Shown here in pieces: positions 44,879 to 53,684 of a stretch of 64,000 nt of DNA. The stretch comes from Kribbella qitaiheensis (GTDB lineage: Bacteria; Actinomycetota; Actinomycetes; Propionibacteriales; Kribbellaceae), in NCBI RefSeq assembly GCF_014217565.1, contig NZ_CP043661.1:3038001-3102000 (forward strand). Direction: 5' to 3'. Made by a program: the position numbers and the translations under genes. The notes under the pieces were generated by a model, which searched no databases, was not told the DNA's origin, and saw only the letters and a program-made list of their open reading frames with translations. Each line of letters opens with the position of its first letter. Position 1 is the stretch's first letter.

Positions 44879-45960
44879 CGGCACCCGGATCATCCGACGG
44901 CGAGCAGGTCGCCCTCGACGGTCCGGCGAGCAGCGGTGGACGCCGGAGTCAGCGCGTCACCATCAGCGATCTCGCCCGCCGCCTGGACATCTCGAAGGCC
45001 TCCGTCTCGTACGCGCTGAACGGCCGCTCCGGCGTCAGCGAGGAGACTCGCCAACGGGTTCTCAGCCTGGCCGAGGAGCTCGGTTTCCACCCGAACTCGG
45101 CCGCGGTCGCGCTGTCCGCGAGCCGGACCCGCACGATCGGCATCGTGATCGCCCGGGACCCGGCGCTGATCTCGACCGAGGCGTTCTACATGCGCACGCT
45201 GGTCGGCATCGAGCAGTATCTGAACGAGGTGGACTCGTCGCTGCTGCTGCGGCTGACCGGTGAGCACGGCGAAGATCTGGCCGTACTGCGGCGCTGGAGC
45301 CGGCAGGGCAGGGTGGACGGATTCATCCTGTTCGACGAACTCGACGACGACCCGCGCGTCCCGCTGCTCAAGGAGATGGGCGTCCCCTGCGTCGTGGTCA
45401 GCTCGAACGCGCCGGACGACGGCGTCGGCCGGCTGATCAGCTCACCTGAAGAGACCGTGACGCTGCTGCTGGATCACCTGACCGAGCTGGGTCACGTGGA
45501 GGTCGCGCACGTCAGCGGACCGTTCAACTTCATCCACGAGCAACTCCGGGTCCGGTTGCTGCAGGAGCAGGCGCAGCAGCGCGGTATCCGGGTGACGCAT
45601 CTGGAGGGCAGCTATCGGTACGAGGACGGCGCCGAGCTGACTCGCTCACTGCTGGCCGGGAAGAAGCCGCCGACCGCGTTGATCCTCGGCAACGACCTGA
45701 TGGCAGTTGCCGCGCTCCGGGTGGCGATGGATCTCGGTACTGCGGTGCCGGACAAGCTGTCGATCCTTGCTTGGGACGACTCGCCTCTGTGCGAGCTCGC
45801 CCGGCCAGGGATCACCGCGGTCGACCAGCAGACGATGGAACGCGGCCGGATGGCGGCGGACCTGCTGTTCCGGATCGCGGCAGGCGAGTCCGGCCTGCAC
45901 TGGGAGACGCCCCCAGGCGTACTACGCGTCCGCGACTCGAGCGGGCCCGCCCACAGCTAA
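44875..45960 (+). CDS. LacI-family transcriptional regulator
   Basis: 361 residues. N-terminal LacI helix-turn-helix RVTISDLARRLDISKASVSYALN then GRSGVSEETRQRVLSLAEELGFHPNSAA (about 23-70), followed by a two-lobe periplasmic-binding-protein-like effector domain (TRTIGIVIARDP, PTALILGNDLMAVAALRVAMDLG, ISILAWDDSPLCELARPGITAVDQ-like). Sits between the acyltransferase fusion and the sugar ABC operon and is the likely repressor of the latter via AACCGGTT palindromes. Confidence 0.92.
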   Translation: MTAPGSSDGEQVALDGPASSGGRRSQRVTISDLARRLDISKASVSYALNGRSGVSEETRQRVLSLAEELGFHPNSAAVALSASRTRTIGIVIARDPALISTEAFYMRTLVGIEQYLNEVDSSLLLRLTGEHGEDLAVLRRWSRQGRVDGFILFDELDDDPRVPLLKEMGVPCVVVSSNAPDDGVGRLISSPEETVTLLLDHLTELGHVEVAHVSGPFNFIHEQLRVRLLQEQAQQRGIRVTHLEGSYRYEDGAELTRSLLAGKKPPTALILGNDLMAVAALRVAMDLGTAVPDKLSILAWDDSPLCELARPGITAVDQQTMERGRMAADLLFRIAAGESGLHWETPPGVLRVRDSSGPAHS

Positions 45961-46235
45961 GGCGAAAGAAAAGGGAAGGAAAGCGGCGGCGTAGGGCGGG
46001 GCGGCGGGGGTCGCGGGGCGGAGCGAGGCGTGCGCACCGCCGCACCCTCACAACAGCGGACGCTTCGTTTGTTACTTAGCGCGATTGTCGGACTACTACA
46101 CGCTAGCTTGGGGTTGGTACGAACCTCGCGTCCGGATGGTGGGATTGCGCGATTGTGCGCGTAGCGACCGGGAACGGGCGGATAAGCGCTTTCCGGGTGG
46201 GTACGAGATCACGGATAACTAACGAACCCGGCCCA
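45961..46235. other. Intergenic stretch before the sugar operon
   Basis: About 275 bp. The first 80 bp are G-rich and A-rich; a direct repeat GCGCGATTGT occurs at about 46079 and 46147. No ORF with codon bias and no terminator with a T-run were found. Likely untranslated leader or promoter-distal DNA. Confidence 0.4.
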
Positions 46236-46237
46236 TC

Positions 46238-46273
46238 TGAACCGGTTCGGGTTCCCATACTTAACCGGTTAGG
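46238..46273. promoter_or_regulatory. Pair of LacI-type operators
   Basis: Two AACCGGTT palindromes, in CTGAACCGGTTCGG (46240-46247 core) and CTTAACCGGTTAGG (46263-46270 core; TAACCGGTTA is perfectly symmetrical), are centred 23 bp apart, about two helical turns. CG-centred palindromes like these are typical LacI-family sites. They lie 66-100 bp upstream of the binding-protein start. Confidence 0.75.
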
Positions 46274-46336
46274 CCACTATGGGGCCCGACCCGCCTCCGC
46301 AGTCTGCCGGAGGCTCGATGGGACGAGGAGTCCGAC

Positions 46337-47659
46337 GTGAGACTGCGTTCGCTTGTAGCCGCAGCTGCGGTGTCCGCCCTGGGAATCAGCCTGGCCGCTT
46401 GCGGTGGCAGTGACTCCGGCGACAGCTCGAATGGCGGTAGTAGTGGAGATCAGACGCTGACCTACTGGGCCAGCAACCAGGGCACCAGCCTGGACAACGA
46501 CAAGCAGGTGCTGACCCCGGTCCTGCAGAAGTTCACCCAGGACACCGGCATCAAGGTGAACCTGGAGGTGATCGGCTGGAACGACCTGCAGACCAGGATC
46601 CAGACCGCCACCACCTCCGGCCAGGGCCCCGATGTGCTCAACATCGGCAACACCTGGGCCGCCTCGCTGCAGGCGACCGGCGCGTTCCTGCCCTTCGACA
46701 ACGACGCGATGACCGCGATCGGAGGTAAGGACAAGTTCGTGCCGACGGCCCTGGCGACCGGCGGCAAGGAAGGCGAGGACCCGACCTCGGTCCCGCTCTA
46801 CGGTCTCGCCTACGGCCTGTACTACAACAAGGCGATGTTCGCCGCCGCCGGACTGCAGCCGCCGAAGACCTGGGAAGAGATGGTCACCGACGCGCAGAAG
46901 CTGACCATTCCCGCGAAGAAGCAGTGGGGCATGGCGCTGGCCGCCGGCAGCTACACCGAGAACGTGCACTTCGCCTTCATCAACGCCTCGCAGAACGGCG
47001 CCGACTGGTTCGACAAGGACGGCAAGCCGACCTTCACCGGTGACGGCAACGTGCAAGGCGTGCTGCGGTACCTCGACCTGATGCAGAAGGACAAGGTCGC
47101 GAACCCGTCGAACGCGCAGTACGACAACGGCACCAAGTCGGTGAACGACTTCGCGACCAAGAAGGTCGCGATGGTGATCAACCAGAACAACGCCGACTCG
47201 TCGATCGTTGCCAACGGCATGAAGGCGGGCGAGTACGGCGTGGTGCCGTTCCCCGCACCGGCGGGTGCCGCTCAGCCGGTCGCCAGCCACGTGGCCGGGA
47301 TCAACCTGTCGATCTTCAAGAACACCAAGCACAAGGACGCGGCGCTGAAGTTCGTCAAGTACATGACGGACGAGGCCACCCAGACGACGCTGGGCAAGCC
47401 GTTCTCCTCGCTGCCCGTGCTGAAGGACGCCAAGCCGGTGTTCACGACCGACGCGGCCGAGGCGGCGACGTTCTCCGACGTCTACAACACCAAGTCCAAG
47501 CCGCTGCCGCTGGTGCCAGCCGAGGACCAGTTCGAAAGCACCGTCGGTAAGGCGATGAACGGCCTGTTCGGCAAGATCGCCACCGGTGGGACGGTGACCG
47601 CCGACGATGTGAAGGCGGCACTGAAGTCGGCCCAGGACCAGGTGGCCGCCAGTAGCTGA
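46337..47659 (+). CDS. Sugar ABC transporter substrate-binding lipoprotein
   Basis: 440 residues from GTG 46337 (GAGGAG upstream). Lipoprotein signal with lipobox SLAAC at about 17-21, then the family 1 extracellular solute-binding fold (LTYWASNQGTSLDNDKQ, VNLEVIGWNDLQTRIQTATTSGQGPDVLNIGNTW, split at IGW; ATKKVAMVIN). Captures a sugar or oligosaccharide and hands it to the two permeases encoded next. No ATPase is present in the cluster; such CUT1 systems usually share a distant MsiK-like ATPase. Confidence 0.92.
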   Translation: MRLRSLVAAAAVSALGISLAACGGSDSGDSSNGGSSGDQTLTYWASNQGTSLDNDKQVLTPVLQKFTQDTGIKVNLEVIGWNDLQTRIQTATTSGQGPDVLNIGNTWAASLQATGAFLPFDNDAMTAIGGKDKFVPTALATGGKEGEDPTSVPLYGLAYGLYYNKAMFAAAGLQPPKTWEEMVTDAQKLTIPAKKQWGMALAAGSYTENVHFAFINASQNGADWFDKDGKPTFTGDGNVQGVLRYLDLMQKDKVANPSNAQYDNGTKSVNDFATKKVAMVINQNNADSSIVANGMKAGEYGVVPFPAPAGAAQPVASHVAGINLSIFKNTKHKDAALKFVKYMTDEATQTTLGKPFSSLPVLKDAKPVFTTDAAEAATFSDVYNTKSKPLPLVPAEDQFESTVGKAMNGLFGKIATGGTVTADDVKAALKSAQDQVAASS

Positions 47660-47668
47660 CACCCCCGC

Positions 47669-47698
47669 TGTGGCCCGGGCGAGACCGCCCGGGCCACA
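47669..47698 (+). other. Intercistronic hairpin
   Basis: Perfect 13-bp stem TGTGGCCCGGGCG / CGCCCGGGCCACA with loop AGAC, 10 nt after the binding-protein stop and without a T-run. Hairpins in this spot stabilise upstream mRNA or cause partial termination, giving more binding protein than permease (known for malE-malF). Confidence 0.75.
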
Positions 47699-47742
47699 GG
47701 AGGTTGTCAGCCGCAGGCCATCCACAGACAGGAGGCGAGCGG

Positions 47743-48726
47743 ATGTCCGTCGCCACAGAACAGGTCCCCGCCGAGGCCGTGCCCGGCGTCCGGGCGGCCA
47801 AGAAACGCGGCCCGGACCATCGCCCCGGGCTGAGCCGGAAACTCCCCTACCTGCTGCTTGCCCCAGCGGTACTGCTCGAACTGCTGATCCACATCATCCC
47901 GATGCTGGTCGGCATCTGGATGAGCTTCGTGAAGCTGACGAAGTTCTTCATCGCCAACTGGTCGGCGGCCCCGTGGGCGGGCCTGAACAACTACCGGGTC
48001 GCGGTCGACATCCACAACAGCGTCGGCGAAGGCCTGCTGAAGTCGTTCGGCGTCACCGTCGCCTTCTCGCTCATCACCGTGATCCTGTCCTGGTGCCTCG
48101 GGATGGCCGCCGCGGTCGCGCTGCAGCCGCCGTTCAAGGGCCGCAGCGCGATCCGGACCCTGTTCCTGGTGCCGTACGCGCTCCCGGCGTACGCCGGAAT
48201 CCTGACCTGGAACTTCATGCTCCAGCGCGACACCGGCGCGGTGAACCACGTCCTGGTCGACAACCTCGGCCTGATGTCCGACCGCCCGTTCTGGCTGCTC
48301 GGCGGCAACGCGCTCACGTCGCTGATCACGGTGGCGCTGTGGAGGTTGTGGCCGTTCGCCTTCCTGACCTTGATGGCCGGTCTGCAGAGCATCCCGCGGG
48401 ACGTCTACGAGGCGGCTTCGGTGGACGGCGCCGGGTCGGTGCGGCAGTGGCGGAACATCACGCTGCCGTCGTTGCGGCCGGTCAACCTGGTCCTCGTGCT
48501 CGTCCTCTTCCTGTGGACGTTCAGCGACTTCAACACGCCGTACGTGCTGTTCGGTACGGCGCAACCGCCGGCGGGCGACCTGATCACCTTCCACATCTAC
48601 AACGCGTCGTTCCTGACCTGGAACTTCGGCTCCGGTGCGGCGATGTCCGTGCTGCTGCTGATCTTCCTGATGATCGTGACCGGCGCCTATCTCATCGTCA
48701 CCGGACGGAGGTCCCGCCGTGCGTGA
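47743..48726 (+). CDS. Sugar ABC transporter permease, MalF type
   Basis: 327 residues from ATG 47743 (AGGAGG upstream). Six or seven helices and the ATPase-docking EAA loop VYEAASVDGAGSVRQWRNITLPSLRPV (about 225-251). Cytoplasmic N-terminus rich in Pro/Arg. Partner of the binding protein and of the following permease. 8-bp overlap with the next gene. Confidence 0.92.
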   Translation: MSVATEQVPAEAVPGVRAAKKRGPDHRPGLSRKLPYLLLAPAVLLELLIHIIPMLVGIWMSFVKLTKFFIANWSAAPWAGLNNYRVAVDIHNSVGEGLLKSFGVTVAFSLITVILSWCLGMAAAVALQPPFKGRSAIRTLFLVPYALPAYAGILTWNFMLQRDTGAVNHVLVDNLGLMSDRPFWLLGGNALTSLITVALWRLWPFAFLTLMAGLQSIPRDVYEAASVDGAGSVRQWRNITLPSLRPVNLVLVLVLFLWTFSDFNTPYVLFGTAQPPAGDLITFHIYNASFLTWNFGSGAAMSVLLLIFLMIVTGAYLIVTGRRSRRA

Positions 48727-49558
48727 GACCAGAGGATTCAAGGTCTACCGGGCCGTCGTACTGGCCGTGCTCGGACTGTTCGTCCTGGTGCCGCTCTACG
48801 TGATGGTGACTTCGTCGCTGAAGCCGCTGCGCGACGTCCAGGGCGCGTTCACCTGGTGGCCGTCGAACCTGACGCTCGACCCGTTCGTGGACATGTGGAA
48901 GACCGTGCCGCTGGCACGCTACTTCGTGAACAGCACGATCGTCTCGGTGGTCGCCACGGTCTGCTCGGTGGCGATCGCGATCCTGGCGGCGTTCGCTGTC
49001 TCGCGGTTCCGCTTCCGCGGCCGGACGGTGTTCACCACCACCGTGTTGTCGACCCAGATGTTCCCCGGCGTGCTGTTCCTGCTGCCGTTGTTCCTGATCT
49101 TCGTGAACATCAACAACTCGACCGGGCTGCAACTGGTCGGCACCCGGCTCGGGCTGATCATCACCTACCTGACCTTCAGCCTGCCGTTCTCGATCTGGAT
49201 GCTCGCCGGGTACTTCGACAGCATCCCGCGCGACCTGGACGAGGCCGCGTTGGTGGACGGCTGCGGGCCGATGGGCGCACTTGTCCGCGTCGTACTGCCT
49301 GCTGCCCGGCCCGGCGTGATCGCGGTGGCGATCTACTCGTTCATGACGGCCTGGGGAGAAGTGCTCTTCGCGTCGGTGATGACGACGGAGTCCAACCGGA
49401 CCCTGTCGGTCGGCCTGCGCCAGTACTCGACGCAGACGAACATCTACTGGAACCAGATCATGGCCGCGGCGCTGATCGTCAGCATCCCGGTGGTGATCGG
49501 CTTCCTGCTCGCTCAGCGCCACTTCGTCGCCGGTGTGACAGCAGGCGCCGTGAAGTAG
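48719..49558 (+). CDS. Sugar ABC transporter permease, MalG type
   Basis: 279 residues from GTG 48719. Six helices and EAA loop LDEAALVDGCGPMGALVRVVLPAARPGV. Ends ...QRHFVAGVTAGAVK, the usual MalG-type terminus. Completes the importer; the ATPase must come from elsewhere. Confidence 0.92.
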   Translation: MRETRGFKVYRAVVLAVLGLFVLVPLYVMVTSSLKPLRDVQGAFTWWPSNLTLDPFVDMWKTVPLARYFVNSTIVSVVATVCSVAIAILAAFAVSRFRFRGRTVFTTTVLSTQMFPGVLFLLPLFLIFVNINNSTGLQLVGTRLGLIITYLTFSLPFSIWMLAGYFDSIPRDLDEAALVDGCGPMGALVRVVLPAARPGVIAVAIYSFMTAWGEVLFASVMTTESNRTLSVGLRQYSTQTNIYWNQIMAAALIVSIPVVIGFLLAQRHFVAGVTAGAVK

Positions 49559-49564
49559 CCGCGA

Positions 49565-50293
49565 TCAGCGCGGCGGGATGGCCGTGGCGCTGTCGACCGT
49601 GAAGCTGACAGTCCACTTGCTGACGAGTTGCCCGGACGTGCCCGCGCTGACCCTGGTCGGTGGGTCGCACCAGACCTTGTAGCCACCGATCATGGTCGGG
49701 CCGTCCGGGCACTTGTTCAGGTGTCGGTTCAGCCAGGTCCGGACGGCCCCTTGAGTCTTGGCCTCCCCTGGCAACAGGTTCGAGAGCAGGGTCGGGGTCG
49801 CTCGCGTCAACTGGCCGATCACCCGTTCGCGTCCCGCGTCGTTGTTGCCGGCCGCCTGGCTGACGGTCGTCACGCTCAGGGTGGCCAACTGGTCGAGATC
49901 GGCGGATGCCGCCTGGAGGGACACCTCCGAGCCGTCGGCGCCGGAGCCGGCCCGGCAGGCGAGGTCGCCGCCGTCCTTCGCGCACTTGGCGCCCTGGACC
50001 TTGAGGGCATCGGCCACGCTGGTCACGGTGGCTCGCGGAAAGCAGTACAGCCCGCCGGCCGCCGACTCGCACGGCACAGGCCCGCCACGACCAGGCGTCG
50101 TACTGCCCGATCCGCTGCTGCCACCGCTCGGGCGCGCTGTGGGGCGCTCCGACCCGGCGAAGCTGGAGGCGTCGTCACGGTCCGTCTCGAACCGCAGGAT
50201 GACGAACACCAGAACCACAGCGACCACGACGCCCGCGAAGACGCTCAGGTACAGCCCCGTCCGAGTCGGTCTGACCTGCCTGGAATCCCCCAC
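49565..50293 (-). CDS. Membrane-anchored exported protein of unknown function
   Basis: 242 residues from GTG 50293, 7 nt after -10 TAATGT (+ 50301-50306); leaderless. Transmembrane helix at about 14-36 (SVFAGVVVAVVLVFVILRF), a Ser/Gly/Pro linker, and an ectodomain with six Cys (VPCESAAGGLYCFP, GAKCAKDGGDLACRAG, NKCPDGPTMIGGYKVWCDPP) that probably form three disulfides. Not recognised. Convergent with the sugar operon and 29 bp from efeB. Confidence 0.7.
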   Translation of the reverse strand: MGDSRQVRPTRTGLYLSVFAGVVVAVVLVFVILRFETDRDDASSFAGSERPTARPSGGSSGSGSTTPGRGGPVPCESAAGGLYCFPRATVTSVADALKVQGAKCAKDGGDLACRAGSGADGSEVSLQAASADLDQLATLSVTTVSQAAGNNDAGRERVIGQLTRATPTLLSNLLPGEAKTQGAVRTWLNRHLNKCPDGPTMIGGYKVWCDPPTRVSAGTSGQLVSKWTVSFTVDSATAIPPR

Positions 50294-50321
50294 CGCCCGC
50301 ACATTACGTGGCGCAGGAGGC

Positions 50322-51596
50322 CTAGGTGAAGAGTTTCTCGCCCCAGTAGGAGCCGGGAGTGACGCCGCCAGGGCAGGCGAAGACGCCGGAACCGACGTGC
50401 CGGATGTACTCGTTCATCGTGTCCGAGCGGGACAGCTGCTGCTGGATCGGGATGAACTGCTTGCGCGGATCCCGCTGGTAGGCAAGGAAGAACAGTCCCG
50501 CGTCGAGCCGGCCGAGGCCGTCCGAACCGTCCACGAAGTTGTAGCCGCGGCGGAGCAGTTCGGCGCCTTTGTTGAACTGCGGATGCGCCAGCCGGACATG
50601 GGAGTGCGCTGCCACCTTGAAAGAACCGTCAGAATTCTTGGCGCCGAAGTCGATCGTGTCGAACTCGTCGGCCTTGCCGAGCGGAGCACCGGTGCCCTTG
50701 CCGCGGCCGATGATCTTCTCCTGCTCACCGAGCGAGGTCCGGTCCCAGATCTCGATCGTCATCCGGATCCGGCGGGAGACCAGATAGGAGCCGCCGACCA
50801 TCCAGTCCGGGCCGTCCTCGGGCTGCACCCAGAGCTGCTGCTCGAGCTTGTCGGTGTCCTCCAGCTTGAGGTTGTTCGTCCCGTCCTTGAACCCGAACAG
50901 GTTCCGCGGCGTGCTCTGCGCCCTGCTGGTGGAAGACGTCCGGCCGAAGCCGAGCTGGGAGTACCGGACCGCGGCCCGGCCGAACCCGATCCGGGCGAGG
51001 TTGCGGATCGCGTGCACGGCGACCTGCGGATCGTCCGAACAAGCCTGTACTGCGATGTCGCCGCCGCTCCGGTTCGCGTCGAGGTTGTCCCCGATGAAGT
51101 GCGGCAGGTCCACCAGCGCGGCCGGCCGCTTCGCCTTGATCCCGAACCGGTCGTTGCCCGAAGCATCGACGAAGAAGCTCGGGCCGAAGCCGATGGTGAT
51201 GGTCAGCCGGGCCGGCGGCAGGCCGACCGCTTCGCCGGTGTCCTCGGGCGGAGCCTCCCCCGGTCCGTTCACCGCGCCGTACTGGCCGATGTCGCGGCCA
51301 GCCGTCATCAGCGCCGCCGCGGCGGTCCACTCCTTCAGCAACGCGATCACGTCGTCCCGCTTGGTCGCGGTGACGTCGAAGGTCGCGAAGTGCAGCCGGT
51401 CCTGGGCCGGGGTGACGATCCCGGCCTGATGCGGCCCGTGGAACTCGACCGGGCCGGTGTTGTCCGCCGCCTGCGATTCCTCGCCTGCGAGCGCCGAGTG
51501 CGCGACGTACCCGGCGACACCGGTCGCCACCGCCGCGCCCGCGGCCCCGAACAGACCGCGGCGCGAGATTCCCTTGGAAGACCGTGCCGACGTCAT
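50322..51596 (-). CDS. efeB: Tat-exported Dyp-type haem peroxidase of the Efe iron system
   Basis: 424 residues from ATG 51596 (ATGA overlap with efeO). Tat signal KGISRRGLFGAAGAAVATG; the longer frame upstream is not conserved. Dyp motif GFKDGTNN and the proximal haem His in HSHVRLAHPQ. Oxidises or otherwise frees iron from haem or ferric chelates outside the membrane for EfeU. Last gene of efeUOB, which is preceded by two iron boxes. Confidence 0.93.
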   Translation of the reverse strand: MTSARSSKGISRRGLFGAAGAAVATGVAGYVAHSALAGEESQAADNTGPVEFHGPHQAGIVTPAQDRLHFATFDVTATKRDDVIALLKEWTAAAALMTAGRDIGQYGAVNGPGEAPPEDTGEAVGLPPARLTITIGFGPSFFVDASGNDRFGIKAKRPAALVDLPHFIGDNLDANRSGGDIAVQACSDDPQVAVHAIRNLARIGFGRAAVRYSQLGFGRTSSTSRAQSTPRNLFGFKDGTNNLKLEDTDKLEQQLWVQPEDGPDWMVGGSYLVSRRIRMTIEIWDRTSLGEQEKIIGRGKGTGAPLGKADEFDTIDFGAKNSDGSFKVAAHSHVRLAHPQFNKGAELLRRGYNFVDGSDGLGRLDAGLFFLAYQRDPRKQFIPIQQQLSRSDTMNEYIRHVGSGVFACPGGVTPGSYWGEKLFT

Positions 51597-52735
51597 TTCT
51601 TCGCGATCACTCCGGCGACCTTGCTGACCGGCTCGGCCAGCGCGTCGACCACGGTACCGAGCTGCTTCTTCTCGGCGTCGGACAGGTTGTACGGCTTGAA
51701 TCCATCCGCGGTGCGGTACTTGTCGACCGCGGCGAAGACGGCCTTGAAGTTCGTGTCGAGGGTGCTGACAAGGGTGCCGTCCCGCTTCTGCAGCGCCGGG
51801 CGGAGTGCCTGGATCGCGGCCTGCGAACCTTCGACATTGGCCTGGAAGTCCCACAGGTCGGTGTGCGAGTAGCGGTCTTCCTCACCGGTGACCTTGCCGG
51901 TGGCGACCTCGTCCAGCAGTTCCTTGGCGCCGTTGGCCATCTGCAGCGGGGTGAGCTTCACGACCTTGGCCTTGGCGACCACGGTCTTCACGTCGACCAG
52001 CAACTGATCGGCGTACTTCGCCATCCCGGCGGTGGTGTTCTTCTCCCACAGAGCCTGCTCGATCCGGTGGTACCCGGTCCACTCGGTGCCCGGCTCGACG
52101 TCGTTGACCCGCGCGTCGATCTTCGGGTCGAGGTCGCCGAACGACTCCGCGACCGGCTCGATCCGCTCCCAGTAGGACCGCGAGACCGGGAACAGCGCCT
52201 TGGCCTTGGCCACATCCCCCGCCTTCACCGCGGTGACGAACTCGGTGGTCTTCTGCTCCAGCGCGATCGCCTGCGAGTTCACGTACCGCGAGTAGTTGTC
52301 GACGGCCTGCTTGAGCGCGGTGTCCTCGTCCACCTGGGCGGCGGCGTCACCTGCGACGTTCAGGTCGCCGCGGATCCCGTCGCCGACCATTCCGGGCTTG
52401 CAGACGGCCTGGTACTTGCCGGTCGGCAGCTCCACGATCAGGTCGCGCTTGAGGCCCGGGCCGATGTTCTCGACCTCACCCATCACCCGGTCGCCCTCGG
52501 CGTACACGTAGAACTCGGTGACCTTGCTGCCGCCGTTGGAGATGGAGAAGGTACTGGTGCCCGACTTCACGTCGCTGCGGCTCAGCGCGCACTCCGAGTC
52601 GGTCGCCTTGACGGTGACCGGACCGGTCGTGTCACCGGGCGCGGCTGCCGGGGTCTCCTTGGCGCAGCCGGCGACGCCCGCGAGCAGCAGTGCTGCGCCG
52701 ACTGCGGTGGCCCGGCGGGCCGTGAGCGTGATCAT
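51593..52735 (-). CDS. efeO: Iron-uptake lipoprotein with cupredoxin and M75 domains
   Basis: 380 residues. Lipobox GVAGC at about 18-22. Cupredoxin-like N-terminal domain (45-140, TDSECALSRSDVKSGTSTFSISN to GMVGDG) and a C-terminal M75 peptidase-like domain with the metal-site HRIEQALWEKNTT (HxxE). Binds ferric or ferrous iron and delivers it to EfeU. Between efeU and efeB; ATGA overlap with efeB. Confidence 0.92.
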   Translation of the reverse strand: MITLTARRATAVGAALLLAGVAGCAKETPAAAPGDTTGPVTVKATDSECALSRSDVKSGTSTFSISNGGSKVTEFYVYAEGDRVMGEVENIGPGLKRDLIVELPTGKYQAVCKPGMVGDGIRGDLNVAGDAAAQVDEDTALKQAVDNYSRYVNSQAIALEQKTTEFVTAVKAGDVAKAKALFPVSRSYWERIEPVAESFGDLDPKIDARVNDVEPGTEWTGYHRIEQALWEKNTTAGMAKYADQLLVDVKTVVAKAKVVKLTPLQMANGAKELLDEVATGKVTGEEDRYSHTDLWDFQANVEGSQAAIQALRPALQKRDGTLVSTLDTNFKAVFAAVDKYRTADGFKPYNLSDAEKKQLGTVVDALAEPVSKVAGVIAKK

Positions 52736-52782
52736 GCTGGTGTCTCCTGGACGGGTGAGAGTGGAACGGGGCCGCGGACGGC

Positions 52783-53631
52783 TCAGGCTGCTTCGGCTTC
52801 TGCCTTGGCTGGTACTGCGGGCGGCGTACTGCGCTTGACGGGGCGCAGGTAGAGCACCAGCACCGGGACGAGATAGGCCAGCCAGGCGAGCGCCTCGATC
52901 ACGCTCGGGGCCGGGTTGAAGTTGAAGATCCCCTTCAGGACCACGCCGTACCAGCTGTCCGGGGGGATCACGTGCGAGATGTCGAACGCCACATTGTGCA
53001 GGCCAGGCAGGATGCCGGCCTCCTGCAGGTCGTGGAAGCCGTAGGCGAAGATGCCGGCCGCGACCAGGATCAGGATCGCGCCGGTGTAGTTGAAGAAGGT
53101 GCCGAGGTTGATCTTCACGGCGCCCTTGTAGATGCCGAAGCCGAGGCCGACCGCGACCGCGAGGCCGAGCAGCACGCCGATGAACGGCGTCGCCGTGGTG
53201 GCGGTCGCTGCCGACGCGTAGACGATGAACGCGGTCTCGATGCCTTCGCGGAAGACCGCCAGGAAGGCCAGTACGACAACGGCGCGCGAACCCATCTCGA
53301 GTGCGGCGCCCATCCGGTCGCGCAACTCCTTGGCGATCGTCCGTGACGCCTTGCGCATCCAGAAGATCATCCAGGTGACGAAGCCGACCGCGAGGATCGA
53401 CATCACCCCGCTGATGGTCTCCTGGGTGGTGAACGACTTCGCCGTCAGCGCGGTGATGAACTGCAGCAGGGCCCAGCCGAGCGCCGCCACACCGAGCGCC
53501 GCACCCACACCGGCCCAGACCAGTCTGAGCCGATCACGATGCCCGGACTTGACCAGGAAGGTGGCCAGAATGCTGACCACCAACGAGGCCTCGAGGCCTT
53601 CTCGCAGGCCGATCAGGAAGTTGGCGAGCAT
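52783..53631 (-). CDS. efeU: Iron permease of the Ftr1/EfeU family
   Basis: 282 residues, seven helices. Two iron-translocation motifs: LREGLEASLVV (about 8-18) and FREGIETAFIV (about 126-136). Transports iron across the cytoplasmic membrane together with EfeO and EfeB. First gene of the operon. ATG 53631; DtxR/IdeR boxes lie 19-53 bp upstream. Confidence 0.94.
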   Translation of the reverse strand: MLANFLIGLREGLEASLVVSILATFLVKSGHRDRLRLVWAGVGAALGVAALGWALLQFITALTAKSFTTQETISGVMSILAVGFVTWMIFWMRKASRTIAKELRDRMGAALEMGSRAVVVLAFLAVFREGIETAFIVYASAATATTATPFIGVLLGLAVAVGLGFGIYKGAVKINLGTFFNYTGAILILVAAGIFAYGFHDLQEAGILPGLHNVAFDISHVIPPDSWYGVVLKGIFNFNPAPSVIEALAWLAYLVPVLVLYLRPVKRSTPPAVPAKAEAEAA

Positions 53632-53649
53632 GACGGAACTCCAGGGATC

Positions 53650-53684
53650 TTAGGTACGGCTAACCTTCCGAAGGTTAGCCTAAG
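53650..53684. promoter_or_regulatory. Overlapping double DtxR/IdeR iron box
   Basis: TTAGGTACGGCTAACCTTC (53650-53668) matches 15 of 19 consensus positions. A second, opposite site AAGGTTAGCCTAAGA follows, so that GGCTAACCTT and AAGGTTAGCC form a near-perfect 23-bp palindrome (53658-53680). Iron-loaded repressor bound here would shut off efeUOB. The palindrome also contains the stop codon of the upstream thpR gene. Confidence 0.88.

Noticed and set aside
45961..46336. Possible tRNA or riboswitch in the 376-bp gap before the sugar operon
   Set aside because: No TPsiC-like GGTTCGA arm with matching acceptor, and no conserved riboswitch core could be drawn; the only clear signals are the LacI-type palindromes.
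52783..53631. Reading the efe operon as a different high-affinity lead or manganese transporter
   Set aside because: Both REGLE/REGIE motifs, the EfeO HxxE site and a Tat-exported Dyp peroxidase in the canonical order, with DtxR-type boxes, leave EfeUOB as the only good match.
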